This document shows, piece by piece, positions 24,215 to 33,153 of a DNA stretch of 62,731 nucleotides (the first letter of the stretch is position 1; each line of letters opens with the position of its first letter). The translations under genes and the position numbers were made by a program. The DNA comes from Solirubrobacterales bacterium (lineage in GTDB: Bacteria; Actinomycetota; Thermoleophilia; Solirubrobacterales; 70-9), in NCBI GenBank assembly GCA_025450585.1, contig JANWHD010000025.1:1-62731 (forward strand), read 5' to 3'. The notes under the pieces are model-generated. The model did no database searches and was not told the origin of the DNA. It was given only the letters and a program-made list of their open reading frames with translations.

Positions 24215-25108
24215 GTGGCAGCGGACGAGAGCAGAGCCGGCACCGGTCGCGAGGCGCGCGAGGCGGCGGCGGAGCGCGCCGCGATCGCCGTGCGACCCGA
24301 GGAGTTCCAGCACGGGAGCTCCAGCAAGCGAGAAAAGGTCTTCGAGCTCAACGGCGTCGAGGTGCTCTACAGCGGCGTATCCGCCGTCAAGGGAATCGCG
24401 CTGGACATCCACCGCAACGACGTGACCGCGCTGATCGGCCCGTCGGGTTGTGGCAAGAGCACCCTGCTGCGCTGCCTCAACCGAATGAACGACCTAATTC
24501 CGGGGGCTGAGGTGCGGGGCGAGCTGCTTTACCACGGCGAGGATCTCTACGGGCCCGAGGTGGACCCGGTCCAGGCGCGCAAGCTGATCGGCATGGTCTT
24601 CCAGAAGCCCAACCCGTTCCCCAAGTCGATTTACGACAACGTCGCCTTCGGCCCCCGCATCCTCGGCCGCAAGGAGGATCTCGACGCCACGGTCGAGAGG
24701 GCCCTACGCGGCGCCGCTCTCTGGGATGAGGTCAAGGACCGGCTGGACAGCAACGCCTTCGGCCTCTCCGGCGGCCAGCAGCAGCGCCTCTGCATCGCCC
24801 GCTGCATCGCGGTCGAGCCGGACACGATCCTGATGGACGAGCCCTGCTCGGCGCTCGACCCGATCTCGACCGGCAAGATCGAGGATCTGATGATCGAGCT
24901 GAAGGAGGAATTCTCGATCGTGATCGTCACCCACAACATGCAGCAAGCGGCTCGCGTCTCCGACCGCACCGCCTTCCTCATGGTCGAGCTCGACGCCGAC
25001 GAGGACAACCGCTGGGGCCGCCTGGTCGAGTTCGACGATACGGAAAAGATCTTCACCAACCCCTCCGACCAGCGCACGGAGGACTACGTCTCGGGCAAGG
25101 TTGGCTGA
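24215..25108 (+). CDS. pstB: Phosphate ABC transporter ATP-binding protein PstB
   Basis: ATPase that powers PstSCA, 297 residues from GTG 24215. The Walker [20 protein letters not shown] is PstB-specific in its continuation. The Q-loop [20 protein letters not shown], signature [14 protein letters not shown], Walker [16 protein letters not shown] and switch [13 protein letters not shown] are all present. The N-terminus carries about 38 extra Ala/Glu/Arg residues before the conserved core, so the true start could be later. The stop overlaps the phoU start by one base. Confidence 0.97.
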   Translation: MAADESRAGTGREAREAAAERAAIAVRPEEFQHGSSSKREKVFELNGVEVLYSGVSAVKGIALDIHRNDVTALIGPSGCGKSTLLRCLNRMNDLIPGAEVRGELLYHGEDLYGPEVDPVQARKLIGMVFQKPNPFPKSIYDNVAFGPRILGRKEDLDATVERALRGAALWDEVKDRLDSNAFGLSGGQQQRLCIARCIAVEPDTILMDEPCSALDPISTGKIEDLMIELKEEFSIVIVTHNMQQAARVSDRTAFLMVELDADEDNRWGRLVEFDDTEKIFTNPSDQRTEDYVSGKVG

Positions 25109-25797
25109 TGGCGGCGACCGAAACCAGGATCCACTACCAGGAAGAGCTGGAGCGGCTGGAGGCCAGCGCGCTTGGCGGTCTCGACCTGGTCAGCGACGCG
25201 CTGGAGCGGACGTTGGAGGCGGTCGAGCACCAGGACGTCGAGCTCGCGCAGCTCGTCGTCGCCGACGACGACCGCATCGACGGCCGCTACCTGGAGGTCC
25301 ACCAGAGCCTGATCGCGCTGCTGGCGAGGCAGTCGCCGGTGGCGACGGACCTGCGGCTGATCTCGGCGCTCCTGCACGTGCTGAAGAGCATCGAGCGGAT
25401 GGGCGACCAGTGCGTGAACGTCTGCAAGATGATCCCGCTGTCGGGCAACGAGCCTCCCGCGGACCAGGAGATGGTGACGTTGATCCTCTCGATGGGCCGT
25501 CAGACTCGCACGCTGATCAGCCAGGCGAAGCGAGCCTTCGAGGAGCGCAGCGTGGAGATGGCACAAGACCTCGTGCGCCAGGACGACGTTGTCGACAACC
25601 TCAACCGGGACTGCTTCCGCCTCGCCTTGGAGATCGGCGACGACGCCGACCGCCGCGAGTGGGCGATGACGATGCTGCTGGGCGCCCGGGCGATCGAGCG
25701 GATCGGGGACAACGCCGTTGACATAGGCGAGCAGGTCGCCTTCATCGTCACCGGGCTGTTCCGGGAGTTCGAGGACGCTTCGCATCCGACGTCGTAG
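25108..25797 (+). CDS. phoU: Phosphate signalling protein PhoU
   Basis: 229 residues, two repeated three-helix bundles. Conserved metal-coordinating Glu/Asp patterns appear in both halves ([19 protein letters not shown] and [19 protein letters not shown]). [12 protein letters not shown] and [19 protein letters not shown] are the equivalent helices that define PhoU. PhoU links Pst transporter state to the PhoR/PhoB-type kinase and represses the regulon when phosphate is plentiful. It is the last gene of the pst operon; a large imperfect hairpin follows. Confidence 0.96.
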   Translation: MAATETRIHYQEELERLEASALGGLDLVSDALERTLEAVEHQDVELAQLVVADDDRIDGRYLEVHQSLIALLARQSPVATDLRLISALLHVLKSIERMGDQCVNVCKMIPLSGNEPPADQEMVTLILSMGRQTRTLISQAKRAFEERSVEMAQDLVRQDDVVDNLNRDCFRLALEIGDDADRREWAMTMLLGARAIERIGDNAVDIGEQVAFIVTGLFREFEDASHPTS

Positions 25798-25813
25798 GCG
25801 CGGCGGGTCCTGT

Positions 25814-25885
25814 CACGGATTTGGTGCCACCACCCGCTGCGGGGGCGGCTGCGCCGCCTCCTCGGGGTGGTCCCCCAAATCCGTG
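25814..25885 (+). terminator. Large imperfect hairpin after phoU
   Basis: An 11-bp outer stem (25814-25824 with 25875-25885) continues into an imperfect GC-rich inner stem (about 25827-25834 with 25865-25871). It starts 16 nt after phoU and probably ends the pst operon. The gap 25798-25999 holds nothing else recognised. Confidence 0.6.
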
Positions 25886-25999
25886 CCACCCGCCGCGAGC
25901 CGCCGCATCGCAGGACGTGCCCACGGTTGGCGCAGCCCGGCAGGACGCCTTGGCTGACAGATGGATGAGACGCGGTTGAGATCCGAGTCGTCTGGGAAT

Positions 26000-26923
26000 A
26001 TGCGAGAGACGCCTGTGACGCTCTGCGCCGCCATAGATATTGGGTCGAACACGACTCGTGTGCTCGTTGCTGAGCCCGTGGAGGGACAGCTGAAAAAGGT
26101 GATGGAGCAGCGGGCCTATACGCGGATTAACAAGGCACTTGATTCCGGCGGGGCGATCCTGGCCGGGAAGATCGACGAGGTGGCAGAGGTCGTTTCGACC
26201 CAGGTGCGGCTGGCTCGCGAGCTGGGGGCGAAGGAGATTCGCGCTGTTGCTACCGCTGCGGTTCGTGAGGCCGCCAACGGCGAGGAGGCGGCTGCGGCGA
26301 TCGGTGAGGCGGCCGGCGTTCCGGTCGAGATTCTCAGTGACGAGGAGGAGGGGCGACTCGCCTTCATCGGCGCGACCAAGACCCTGGGGCATCCGGTTGA
26401 GGGGAAGATCGGCGTGGTCGACGTCGGCGGCGGATCGACCGAGGTGATCCTGGGCAAGGTGCCGGGCGGTGCCGAAGAGGTCCGCTCGTGGCAGGTCGGG
26501 TCTGGCGTCCTCGCCGATGAGCTGATCTCCTCCGACCCACCGTCGGCGGCGGAGATCCGCAAGGTCCGCGACCGCATTGACGACCTTTTCGCTGGGGTCG
26601 AGATCGAGCACCCGGTCCAGGCGGTTGCGGTCGGCGGCAGCGCCACGTCGCTACGGCGCCTGGTCGGCGCCGTGCTCGAGTACGAGACGCTGGAGCGGGG
26701 GGTCCGCGTCCTCTGTGGAGACCCCGCGGCTGAGGTCGCCCGCCGCTTCGAGCTCGATCCCGAACGGGTTCGCATCCTCGCCACCGGCGTGCTGCTGCTG
26801 GAGAAGGTCTCCGAGCTGCTCGGCCAGCCATTGCAGATCGGCAAGGGGGGGCTGCGCGAGGGCGTCGTCCTCGACATGCTCAACGGCAGCATCAACGGCT
26901 CGCCGGTCCGCATCGCCGCTTAG
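26000..26923 (+). CDS. Exopolyphosphatase Ppx/GppA family
   Basis: ASKHA-fold phosphatase that removes terminal phosphate from polyphosphate and/or pppGpp, 307 residues from ATG 26000 (in-frame ATG 25961 and GTG 26015 are alternatives). Motif 1 AIDIGSNTTRVLVAE, the EEEGRLAF region, the second nucleotide/phosphate loop VDVGGGSTEVILG, and GGSATSLRRLVG are visible. It corresponds to the short two-domain form (like mycobacterial PPX1) and lacks the HD-like C-terminal domains of E. coli Ppx. It lies 33 nt upstream of CHAD genes and close to ppk, which supports a polyphosphate role. Confidence 0.9.
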   Translation: MRETPVTLCAAIDIGSNTTRVLVAEPVEGQLKKVMEQRAYTRINKALDSGGAILAGKIDEVAEVVSTQVRLARELGAKEIRAVATAAVREAANGEEAAAAIGEAAGVPVEILSDEEEGRLAFIGATKTLGHPVEGKIGVVDVGGGSTEVILGKVPGGAEEVRSWQVGSGVLADELISSDPPSAAEIRKVRDRIDDLFAGVEIEHPVQAVAVGGSATSLRRLVGAVLEYETLERGVRVLCGDPAAEVARRFELDPERVRILATGVLLLEKVSELLGQPLQIGKGGLREGVVLDMLNGSINGSPVRIAA

Positions 26924-26956
26924 GCGCGACCGCCTTCGCTCCTCTAGCCTCAAGGC

Positions 26957-27430
26957 GTGGCACGCGCACGCAAGGTCGAGCTCGACTGCGAGGCGCCGTT
27001 TGCCGTGGCGGCCGCACAGGTGGTCGAGATCCGTTCCGAGGAGGTTTTCGAGCAAGCATCGGGGGTGCTCGACCTCGACGACGTCGAACGGGTACATGAC
27101 ATGCGAGTGGCGACCCGCCGGCTGCGCGCCGCGCTGGAGATCTTCGAGCCCGTCTTCCCACGCAAGCGGCATCGCAAGGCGCTGAAGCGGGTGAAGGCCC
27201 TGGCCGATGCGCTCGGCGAGCGTCGCGACCTCGATGTCGAAATCGAGCGTCTGGAGGATCTCGCGGGCAATGTCGCGGACGAGGACCGAGATGCGCTGGC
27301 GAGCCTGGTCGGGGAATTGAGAGCCGGGCAGCTGCAAGCCAACGAGGCGCTCGCCCCGTTCGTCTCCGCCAAGCGGCTGAAGAAGCTGCGCCGCCGCCTC
27401 GCCAGGCTCGTCGAGGAGGTGGAGACATGA
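26957..27430 (+). CDS. CHAD domain protein, N-terminal half
   Basis: 157 residues from GTG 26957. It carries the first helical repeat of a CHAD domain: VERVHDMRVATRRLRAALEIFEPVF (about 45-69), with the conserved His and basic residues that bind polyphosphate, followed by LKRVKALADALGERRDLDVEIERL. CHAD domains bind inorganic polyphosphate and normally have two such repeats in one chain of about 280-300 residues. Here the protein ends after one repeat and the second is encoded by the next gene, overlapping by 4 nt (ATGA). Confidence 0.82.
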   Translation: MARARKVELDCEAPFAVAAAQVVEIRSEEVFEQASGVLDLDDVERVHDMRVATRRLRAALEIFEPVFPRKRHRKALKRVKALADALGERRDLDVEIERLEDLAGNVADEDRDALASLVGELRAGQLQANEALAPFVSAKRLKKLRRRLARLVEEVET

Positions 27431-27846
27431 AGGCACGTGAGGTCGAGGGCCTCGATCCGGGCACCCCGTTGCAGCCGAACGCTTCGCGCATCGTGCGGAC
27501 GAGGCTCGATGAGCTGCGCGCTTTCGCCCCCGGAGCTTTGACCCCCGATGCGGCGACGGCCCAGCACGACATGCGGATCGCGGCCAAGCGGTTGCGTTAC
27601 GTACTGGAGATCGTCGGGCCGTGCATCGGTGCGGAGGCGAAGGCGGCGCGCAACGCTGCCAAGCGGCTCCAGTCGGTCCTCGGCGACCTGCACGACTGCG
27701 ACCTGATGCTGCCCAAGGTCGAGACCATCGAGTCTCTGTCCGCGATCCTGCGCGATCGCCGCGAGCGCCTGTTCCACGAGTTCGTCGAGCGCTGGCAGAT
27801 CGAGGCGAGCAAGGGCACCTGGGCCGCCCTCGAAACCGCTTTGTAA
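27427..27846 (+). CDS. CHAD domain protein, C-terminal half
   Basis: 139 residues from ATG 27427. The second CHAD repeat is intact: TAQHDMRIAAKRLRYVLEIVGP (about 45-66), then AKRLQSVLGDLHDCDLMLPKV. Together with the previous product it makes one complete CHAD domain. The ATGA overlap would allow translational coupling and assembly of a two-chain domain; alternatively a single-base change split an ancestral gene. A short hairpin follows the stop. Confidence 0.82.
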   Translation: MKAREVEGLDPGTPLQPNASRIVRTRLDELRAFAPGALTPDAATAQHDMRIAAKRLRYVLEIVGPCIGAEAKAARNAAKRLQSVLGDLHDCDLMLPKVETIESLSAILRDRRERLFHEFVERWQIEASKGTWAALETAL

Positions 27847-27859
27847 GAACGAAGCGCAC

Positions 27860-27884
27860 ATTTTCCATGCCTGACATGGGAAAT
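27860..27884 (+). terminator. Hairpin after the CHAD genes
   Basis: A 10-bp stem (27860-27869 with 27875-27884, one G-T pair) and a 5-nt loop, 13 nt after the CHAD stop. It is a likely terminator for the ppx-CHAD unit. Confidence 0.55.
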
Positions 27885-27898
27885 CGGCGTTTCGTGCA

Positions 27899-27942
27899 CG
27901 TCACGGGATGTTCACCTCGTGTTGGCCGGTTGTTCACATTGT
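27899..27942 (+). promoter_or_regulatory. PHO-box-like repeats upstream of the PHP-glycosyltransferase/ppk genes
   Basis: GTTCACC at 27910 and GTTCACA at 27932 are exactly 22 bp (two turns) apart. A weaker CGTCACG unit at 27899 and a GTTGGCC unit at 27921 keep the 11-bp register. The site is about 60 nt upstream of the gene at 28000 and resembles the sites upstream of pstS. Confidence 0.6.
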
Positions 27943-27999
27943 TTGCCTGCACATGTCGAACCCTGGGGGTGACAGAACGATCTAAGCAGGGAGACGCCG

Positions 28000-30273
28000 A
28001 TGATTTCCCGAGTAGACATGCACTGCCATTCCACCGCCTCGCAGCTCTCGCGACTCGGGGTTCAGCGCTCGCTCGGATTGCCCGAGTGCGCAACGCCGCC
28101 CGAGGAGGTCTACGAGCTGGCCAAGCGGCGGGGGATGGATTTCGTCACGATCACCGACCACGACACGATCGACGGTTGCCTCGAGCTCGCCGATCGTCCC
28201 GATTGCTTCGTCTCCGAGGAGCTGACCGCCCGCTTCGCCGGCGAGCCCCAGGCGGTTCACGTCCTCTGTTACGGGATCACTCACGGGGACCACGAGTGGC
28301 TGCAGGCACACGCCGGCGATCTGGAGGCCTGCGCCGCATACCTTGACCGCAACGAGATCGCCTGCGCGCTCGCGCACCCCTTCTACAACGTCGCCGCGCC
28401 GCTCGTGCCACGGCACCGTCGCCGCCTCGCCGAGCTCTTCGGAGTTTGGGAGGTGCGCAACGGTTCGCGGGCGGCGGAGCTGAATATGCCGGCGGCGATC
28501 TACGCGGAGACGCACGGGGGGACCGGGATCGGCGGTTCCGACGATCACGCCGGCGTGGACATCGGCCGCACCTTCACCGAGGTGCCGACGGCATCCACGC
28601 CGGAAGAGTTTCTAAGGCAGGTGCGCGCCGGCAACGCCGTTGCCGGCGGCGAGCAGGGCAGCGCCGCGAAGTGGGCTCATGCGGCGATAGCTCTTGCGAC
28701 CCGGGCGCTGGCGCTCGACGGAGCCGAGGCGGGGGAGGCGGCGCTCGACCCCGCGGCGGTGCTGAAGATCGCTCAGCGGACGATCGGCGAGGGTGTCGAG
28801 CGCGAGGGCAAGGTTGCGGCCGACATTGGACCCGGGGACGCTCGGGCGCTGCTCGAGGCCTGGCTTCGCTCGCTCGAGATCGATCTGCGCGGCCGCGACC
28901 TGCTCGCCCATATGCAGGTCGAGGGCTTCTCTCATGCAGACCTCTACCGCCGCGCTCGCCGCACCCACGAGCGACGCTTGCGCACCGCGATCGCAGACGG
29001 CTCCGCGGCGGCCGCCCGCGGCGACGTCGGCGCTGCCTTCGGCGGGCTCTTCGATGCCCTCGTGCCGGTTGTGCCCTACGTCCCCGCGACGGCTTTCCTC
29101 GGCGCTGAGAAGGCGAAACTAGCTCCCCGGCCCGGTGATCGCCAGCGCGTCGCGCTGATCGCCGACGGCATCGGCGCCATGCACGGCGTCACCGCGACGA
29201 TCGAGAAGATCCGCGAGCTCGGCGTGCCCGGATTCGAGATCGAGGTCGTCGGCACCGACCCCGGCGTCGACCGGCGGCTGCCGGCGGCGGCCGAGTTCGA
29301 GGTCCCCTTCTACAGCGGACTGAGCCTCGGTGTCCCAGGCCTCCCCGGCCTGGTTGAGACTCTTGCCGAAGGCCGCTACGACGCCGTTCACGTCACCGTT
29401 CCCGGCCCCGCCGGGGTCGCCGCCGCCCTGCTGGGCCGGATCGCGGGAACGCCGCTGATCGCCAGCTACCACACCGAGCTGGCCACCTACGCGGGCATGC
29501 GCAGTGGCGACGGCGGGCTCGAGTCGACGGCGCAGATGACACTCGGGGCCTTCTATCGCGCGCCCTCGCTGGTCCTCTCTCCGAGCCCTGCGGCGGACCG
29601 CTCGCTACTCGCGCTCGGCGTCGAGCCGGATCGGCTCGGGCGCTGGGAGCGCGGGGTGGACGTCTCCCGTTTCGACCCTGACAAGGCCGCGCGCGGGGAG
29701 TACCCGGGAGAGGTCAAGGTCCTCTACGCAGGCCGGCTCACGCGCGAGAAGGGCGTCGACCTACTCGCCGAGAGTTTCCTGCGCGCGCGTCGCTCCGACC
29801 CTCGCCTGCACCTCCTGCTTGCCGGCGGTGGGCCCGAGGAAAGCGAGCTGCGAGCGCGCCTCGGCGAGCACGCGACCTTCCTCGGTTGGCTGGAGGGAGA
29901 CGATCTGGCCAGGGCCTATGCCAGTGCCGACGTCTTCCTCTTCTGCTCGACCACCGACACCTACGGCCAGGTCGTGCTCGAGGCCGGCGCCAGCGGGTTG
30001 CCGGTCATCGCCGTCGCCGAGGGGGGGCCGGCGTCGCTGGTCGAGAACCGCCACACCGGGATGCTCTGCCAAGCAGACGCCGACCACATCGCCGGCACCG
30101 TCCTGCAGCTTGCCTCCTCGCCGCTCCTGCGCCGTCACCTCGGCGCCTCCGCCGCGCGAGCGGCCCGTAGCCGCTCCTGGGAGCGAGCTCTCGAGCAACT
30201 CGGGGACGGCTATCGACGCACACTGGGAGCAACCGCCGAGACCCCCCGGCAAGCATCTGCCCGGGTCGCCTGA
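28000..30273 (+). CDS. PHP-domain phosphoesterase fused to a GT4-type glycosyltransferase
   Basis: 757 residues from ATG 28000 with GGGAG upstream. The N-terminal PHP domain (about 4-215) has the metal ligands DMHCHST, TITDHDTIDG, ALAHPF and GGSDDHAG and is predicted to hydrolyse a phosphoester. A helical linker (about 215-365) follows. The C-terminal half is a GT-B glycosyltransferase: the acceptor lobe has IADGIGAMHGVTATIEKI, and the donor lobe has VLYAGRLTREKGVDLL, LLAGGGPEESEL and the nucleotide-sugar region STTDTYGQVVLEAGASGLPVIA with the two glutamates. One chain could make a phosphorylated glycoside and dephosphorylate it, but this is inference. It lies 11 nt upstream of ppk, behind a PHO-like site. 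Confidence 0.85.
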   Translation: MISRVDMHCHSTASQLSRLGVQRSLGLPECATPPEEVYELAKRRGMDFVTITDHDTIDGCLELADRPDCFVSEELTARFAGEPQAVHVLCYGITHGDHEWLQAHAGDLEACAAYLDRNEIACALAHPFYNVAAPLVPRHRRRLAELFGVWEVRNGSRAAELNMPAAIYAETHGGTGIGGSDDHAGVDIGRTFTEVPTASTPEEFLRQVRAGNAVAGGEQGSAAKWAHAAIALATRALALDGAEAGEAALDPAAVLKIAQRTIGEGVEREGKVAADIGPGDARALLEAWLRSLEIDLRGRDLLAHMQVEGFSHADLYRRARRTHERRLRTAIADGSAAAARGDVGAAFGGLFDALVPVVPYVPATAFLGAEKAKLAPRPGDRQRVALIADGIGAMHGVTATIEKIRELGVPGFEIEVVGTDPGVDRRLPAAAEFEVPFYSGLSLGVPGLPGLVETLAEGRYDAVHVTVPGPAGVAAALLGRIAGTPLIASYHTELATYAGMRSGDGGLESTAQMTLGAFYRAPSLVLSPSPAADRSLLALGVEPDRLGRWERGVDVSRFDPDKAARGEYPGEVKVLYAGRLTREKGVDLLAESFLRARRSDPRLHLLLAGGGPEESELRARLGEHATFLGWLEGDDLARAYASADVFLFCSTTDTYGQVVLEAGASGLPVIAVAEGGPASLVENRHTGMLCQADADHIAGTVLQLASSPLLRRHLGASAARAARSRSWERALEQLGDGYRRTLGATAETPRQASARVA

Positions 30274-30284
30274 GAGCCGGTGGG

Positions 30285-32396
30285 ATGACGGCACCGCGGC
30301 AGTACGATTGGCCGATCGACGATCCCGCCCTCTACTTCAACCGCGAGCTTTCCTGGCTCGACTTCAACCAGCGGGTGCTCGAACTGGCGGAGGATCCTGA
30401 GGTGCCGCTGCTGGAGCAGGTCCGCTTCTGCGCGATCTACGCCTCCAACCTGGACGAGTTCTACATGGTCCGGGTGGCAGGTCTCTTCGACCAGCTCGAT
30501 GCCGGGATCGACGCGCGCGGTCCCGACGGCCTCGCCCCCGGCGCGCAGATCGACGCGATCCAGGCGCGGGTCCTGGAGCTCGACCGGCGCCTGCACCGCT
30601 GCTTCGAGGGCAAGATCCGGCCGGCGCTGGAGCAGAACGAGATCCGCATCGTCACGCTCGACTCGGCTACCGCCGAGGAGCGCCGCGAAATCGACGAGCG
30701 CTTCCACGAGCAGGTCTTCCCGGCGCTGACGCCGCTGGTGATCGGCCTCGGCCGGCCCTTCCCCTACATCTCCAACCTCTCGCTCAGCCTTGGCGTGTTG
30801 CTGCGCGATCCCGACAGCGGGACGGAGATCATCGCCCGCGTCAAGGTGCCGAAGGAGCTGCTGGGCCGCTTCCTGCCGGTGGGGGACGACGGCAAGGCGT
30901 TCGTGCCGCTGGAGGAGGCGATCGCCGCCAACCTCGACGTGCTCTTCCCCGGCACCGAGGTCGTCGACCACGGCTATTTTCGCGTCACTCGCGACGCCGA
31001 CTTCACCGTCTCCGACGAGGCTGACGACCTGCTGCAGGCGGTCCAGGACGAGATCCGCCGCCGCCGCTTCGGTGAGGTCGTGCGGCTGGAGATCGCCGCC
31101 GGGATGAACCCGAAGCTGCGCCAGCAGCTGATCGACGCGCTGCGGCTCGAGGACCGGGAGGTCTACGACGTCGACGGCCTGATCGACCTTGCCGATCTCA
31201 CCGCGGTCGCCGACGTTCCCGGCCACGCCGAGCTGCGCTACTCGCCCTGGACGCCGGTAACCCAGCCGCGCCTGCAGGGCGAGGACGACGAGCCGGTTGA
31301 CATGTTTGCGGCGATCCGCAACGAGGATATCCTCGTCCACCATCCATACGACTCGTTCGCGACCTCGGTCGAGCGCTTCGTCGAGCAGGCGGTCGCCGAT
31401 CCCGACGTGCTGGCGATCAAGCAGACCGTGTACCGGACCAGCGACGACTCGCCGCTGGTCCCCTCTCTCATCCGCGCCTCCGAACGTGGCAAGCAGGCGG
31501 TCTGCATGGTCGAGCTGAAGGCCCGCTTCGACGAGGAGGCCAACATCGCCTGGGCCAAGTCGCTGGAGGAGTCCGGCGCGCACGTCGTCTACGGGATCCC
31601 CGGCTTGAAGACCCACGTGAAGGCGATCGTCGTCGCCCGTCGCGAGGGCGACCGGGTGCGCGAGTACGTCCACATCGGGACCGGCAACTACCACCCCAAG
31701 ACCGCTCGCCTCTACACCGACTTCGGCCTCTTCACCGCCGACGAGGAGATCGGCGCCGACGTCGCCGAGATGTTCAATTTCCTCACCGGGTACGGGCGCC
31801 CGGCCGAGTACCGCAAGGTCCTGGTCTCGCCGACGACGATGCGCGACCGCATCCTCGAGGAGATCGAGACCACGGTCGAGGCGCAGCGCGCCGACGAGGA
31901 GGCGCGGATAGCGCTGAAGATGAACTCGCTGGTCGACGCTGCCTGCATTCAGGCGCTGTACGAGGCCTCGCAGGCGGGCGTGCGGGTCGACCTCAACGTG
32001 CGCGGCATCTGCTGCCTGCGGCCGGGCGTGCCGGGGATCTCCGACAACATCCGCGTCATCTCGATCGTCGGGCGCTTCCTCGAGCACTCCCGCGTCTACG
32101 CCTTCCAGCGCGGCGAGGAGACGCGGGTCCTGGTGGGCTCGGCCGACCTGATGCCGCGCAACCTCGACAGCCGGGTCGAGCTGGTGACGCCGGTCGAGGA
32201 GCCCGTCCTGAAAGCCGAGCTGCTCGACGTGCTCGAGCGCTGCTTTGCCGAGAACGCCAATGCCTGGGAGCTGGACGCCGAGGGTTCCTGGACCCGGCTC
32301 GGGCCCGAAAACGGGCAGCGACGCAGCGTCCAGGAGGAGCTGCGCGAGCGCCACGCGGCGCGCGCGGCCGAGCAGCTCGCGGCGAGCACCGGCTGA
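30285..32396 (+). CDS. ppk1: Polyphosphate kinase Ppk1
   Basis: Reversibly transfers the ATP gamma-phosphate to growing polyphosphate chains at the membrane. 703 residues, all four domains present. The N domain begins YFNRELSWLDFNQRVLELA. The head domain and two phospholipase-D-like catalytic domains follow, with KQTVYRTSDDSPLV, the autophosphorylated histidine in GIPGLKTHVKAIVVAR and GTGNYHPKTARLYTDFGLF. NVRGICCLRPGVPGISDNIRV and SADLMPRNLDSRVELVTPV complete the pattern. It is cotranscribed with the upstream PHP-GT gene (11-nt gap) and probably with the DUF47-pit pair downstream. Confidence 0.97.
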   Translation: MTAPRQYDWPIDDPALYFNRELSWLDFNQRVLELAEDPEVPLLEQVRFCAIYASNLDEFYMVRVAGLFDQLDAGIDARGPDGLAPGAQIDAIQARVLELDRRLHRCFEGKIRPALEQNEIRIVTLDSATAEERREIDERFHEQVFPALTPLVIGLGRPFPYISNLSLSLGVLLRDPDSGTEIIARVKVPKELLGRFLPVGDDGKAFVPLEEAIAANLDVLFPGTEVVDHGYFRVTRDADFTVSDEADDLLQAVQDEIRRRRFGEVVRLEIAAGMNPKLRQQLIDALRLEDREVYDVDGLIDLADLTAVADVPGHAELRYSPWTPVTQPRLQGEDDEPVDMFAAIRNEDILVHHPYDSFATSVERFVEQAVADPDVLAIKQTVYRTSDDSPLVPSLIRASERGKQAVCMVELKARFDEEANIAWAKSLEESGAHVVYGIPGLKTHVKAIVVARREGDRVREYVHIGTGNYHPKTARLYTDFGLFTADEEIGADVAEMFNFLTGYGRPAEYRKVLVSPTTMRDRILEEIETTVEAQRADEEARIALKMNSLVDAACIQALYEASQAGVRVDLNVRGICCLRPGVPGISDNIRVISIVGRFLEHSRVYAFQRGEETRVLVGSADLMPRNLDSRVELVTPVEEPVLKAELLDVLERCFAENANAWELDAEGSWTRLGPENGQRRSVQEELRERHAARAAEQLAASTG

Positions 32397-32435
32397 GCGA
32401 ACCGCGCCCGGCTCGATCAATAGGATTGCCAGGTA

Positions 32436-33053
32436 GTGCGCCTCTCTCTTCTGCCTCGCGACCGGACCTTCTTCGACCTCTTCATCGAGGCCGGGAAGAA
32501 CACCCTTCACGCCTCGCAGCTGCTCGACGAGATGATGGGGTCGTGGCCTGACGACCGCGATCTCGCGCGCGAGATCTTCAAGGCCGAGCACGAGGGCGAC
32601 CGGATCACCCACGACATCGTCAAACGCCTCAACTCGACCTTCGTAACGCCGATCGACCGCGAGGACATCTACGGGCTGGCAACCCAGATGGACGACATCG
32701 TCGACTACACCGAGGAGGCGGCGGACCTGCTCGGCCTCTACAAGATCGAGGCGCCGATGTCGCAGGCTCAGGCGCTGACCAAAGTGCTGGTCGGAGCCTG
32801 CGAGCAGTTGGCCGCGGGCCTCGAGCACCTGCCCGACTTCAAGGATCTCGACAAATACTGGATCGAAATCCACCGCTTGGAGAACGAGGGCGACCGGATC
32901 TCCCGCGACGCCGTCGCCTCGCTCTTCTCCAACGGCATCGACCCGATGGTCGTGATCCGCTGGAAGGACATGTTCGCCGTGCTCGAGAACGCGATCGACG
33001 CGACCGAGACGGCTGCTCAAATAATCGAGGGCATAGTCATCAAGAACTCGTGA
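32436..33053 (+). CDS. DUF47 PhoU-like Pit accessory protein
   Basis: 205 residues from GTG 32436 with AGG upstream. All-helical, with paired Glu/Asp motifs resembling PhoU: EIFKAEHEGDRITHDIVKRLNS (about 48-69) and EIHRLENEGDRISRDAVASLF (about 147-167). Proteins of this family are nearly always encoded beside Pit transporters, as here, and are thought to control them. Its stop codon coincides with the left end of a 101-nt repeat that also occurs at 51531-51630. Confidence 0.93.
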   Translation: MRLSLLPRDRTFFDLFIEAGKNTLHASQLLDEMMGSWPDDRDLAREIFKAEHEGDRITHDIVKRLNSTFVTPIDREDIYGLATQMDDIVDYTEEAADLLGLYKIEAPMSQAQALTKVLVGACEQLAAGLEHLPDFKDLDKYWIEIHRLENEGDRISRDAVASLFSNGIDPMVVIRWKDMFAVLENAIDATETAAQIIEGIVIKNS

Positions 33054-33150
33054 CGGGCCCAGACGTCGCCATACTGCGTCCTCGGTCGCTCGCGTGCGGA
33101 GCACGCCACGCTCCCTGCGTCCTTGTCTGGCAACGTCTGGCCCTCGTCAC
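33050..33150. repeat. Dispersed structured intergenic repeat, copy 1
   Basis: About 100 nt with imperfect terminal inverted repeats (33050-33071 with 33128-33150) and an inner 6-bp hairpin (GCGTGC-gga-GCACGC). It is about 93% identical to 51531-51630 (six substitutions and one indel by eye). In both copies the left end supplies the stop codon of the preceding gene, and the right end lies just before the next gene. Confidence 0.85.
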
Positions 33151-33153
33151 TAC

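Noticed and set aside
30210..33104. A 964-codon open frame on the minus strand opposite ppk1 and the DUF47 gene
   Set aside because: It is the mirror of strongly conserved plus-strand genes; high GC suppresses stop codons in that antisense frame, and the translation shows no family motif.
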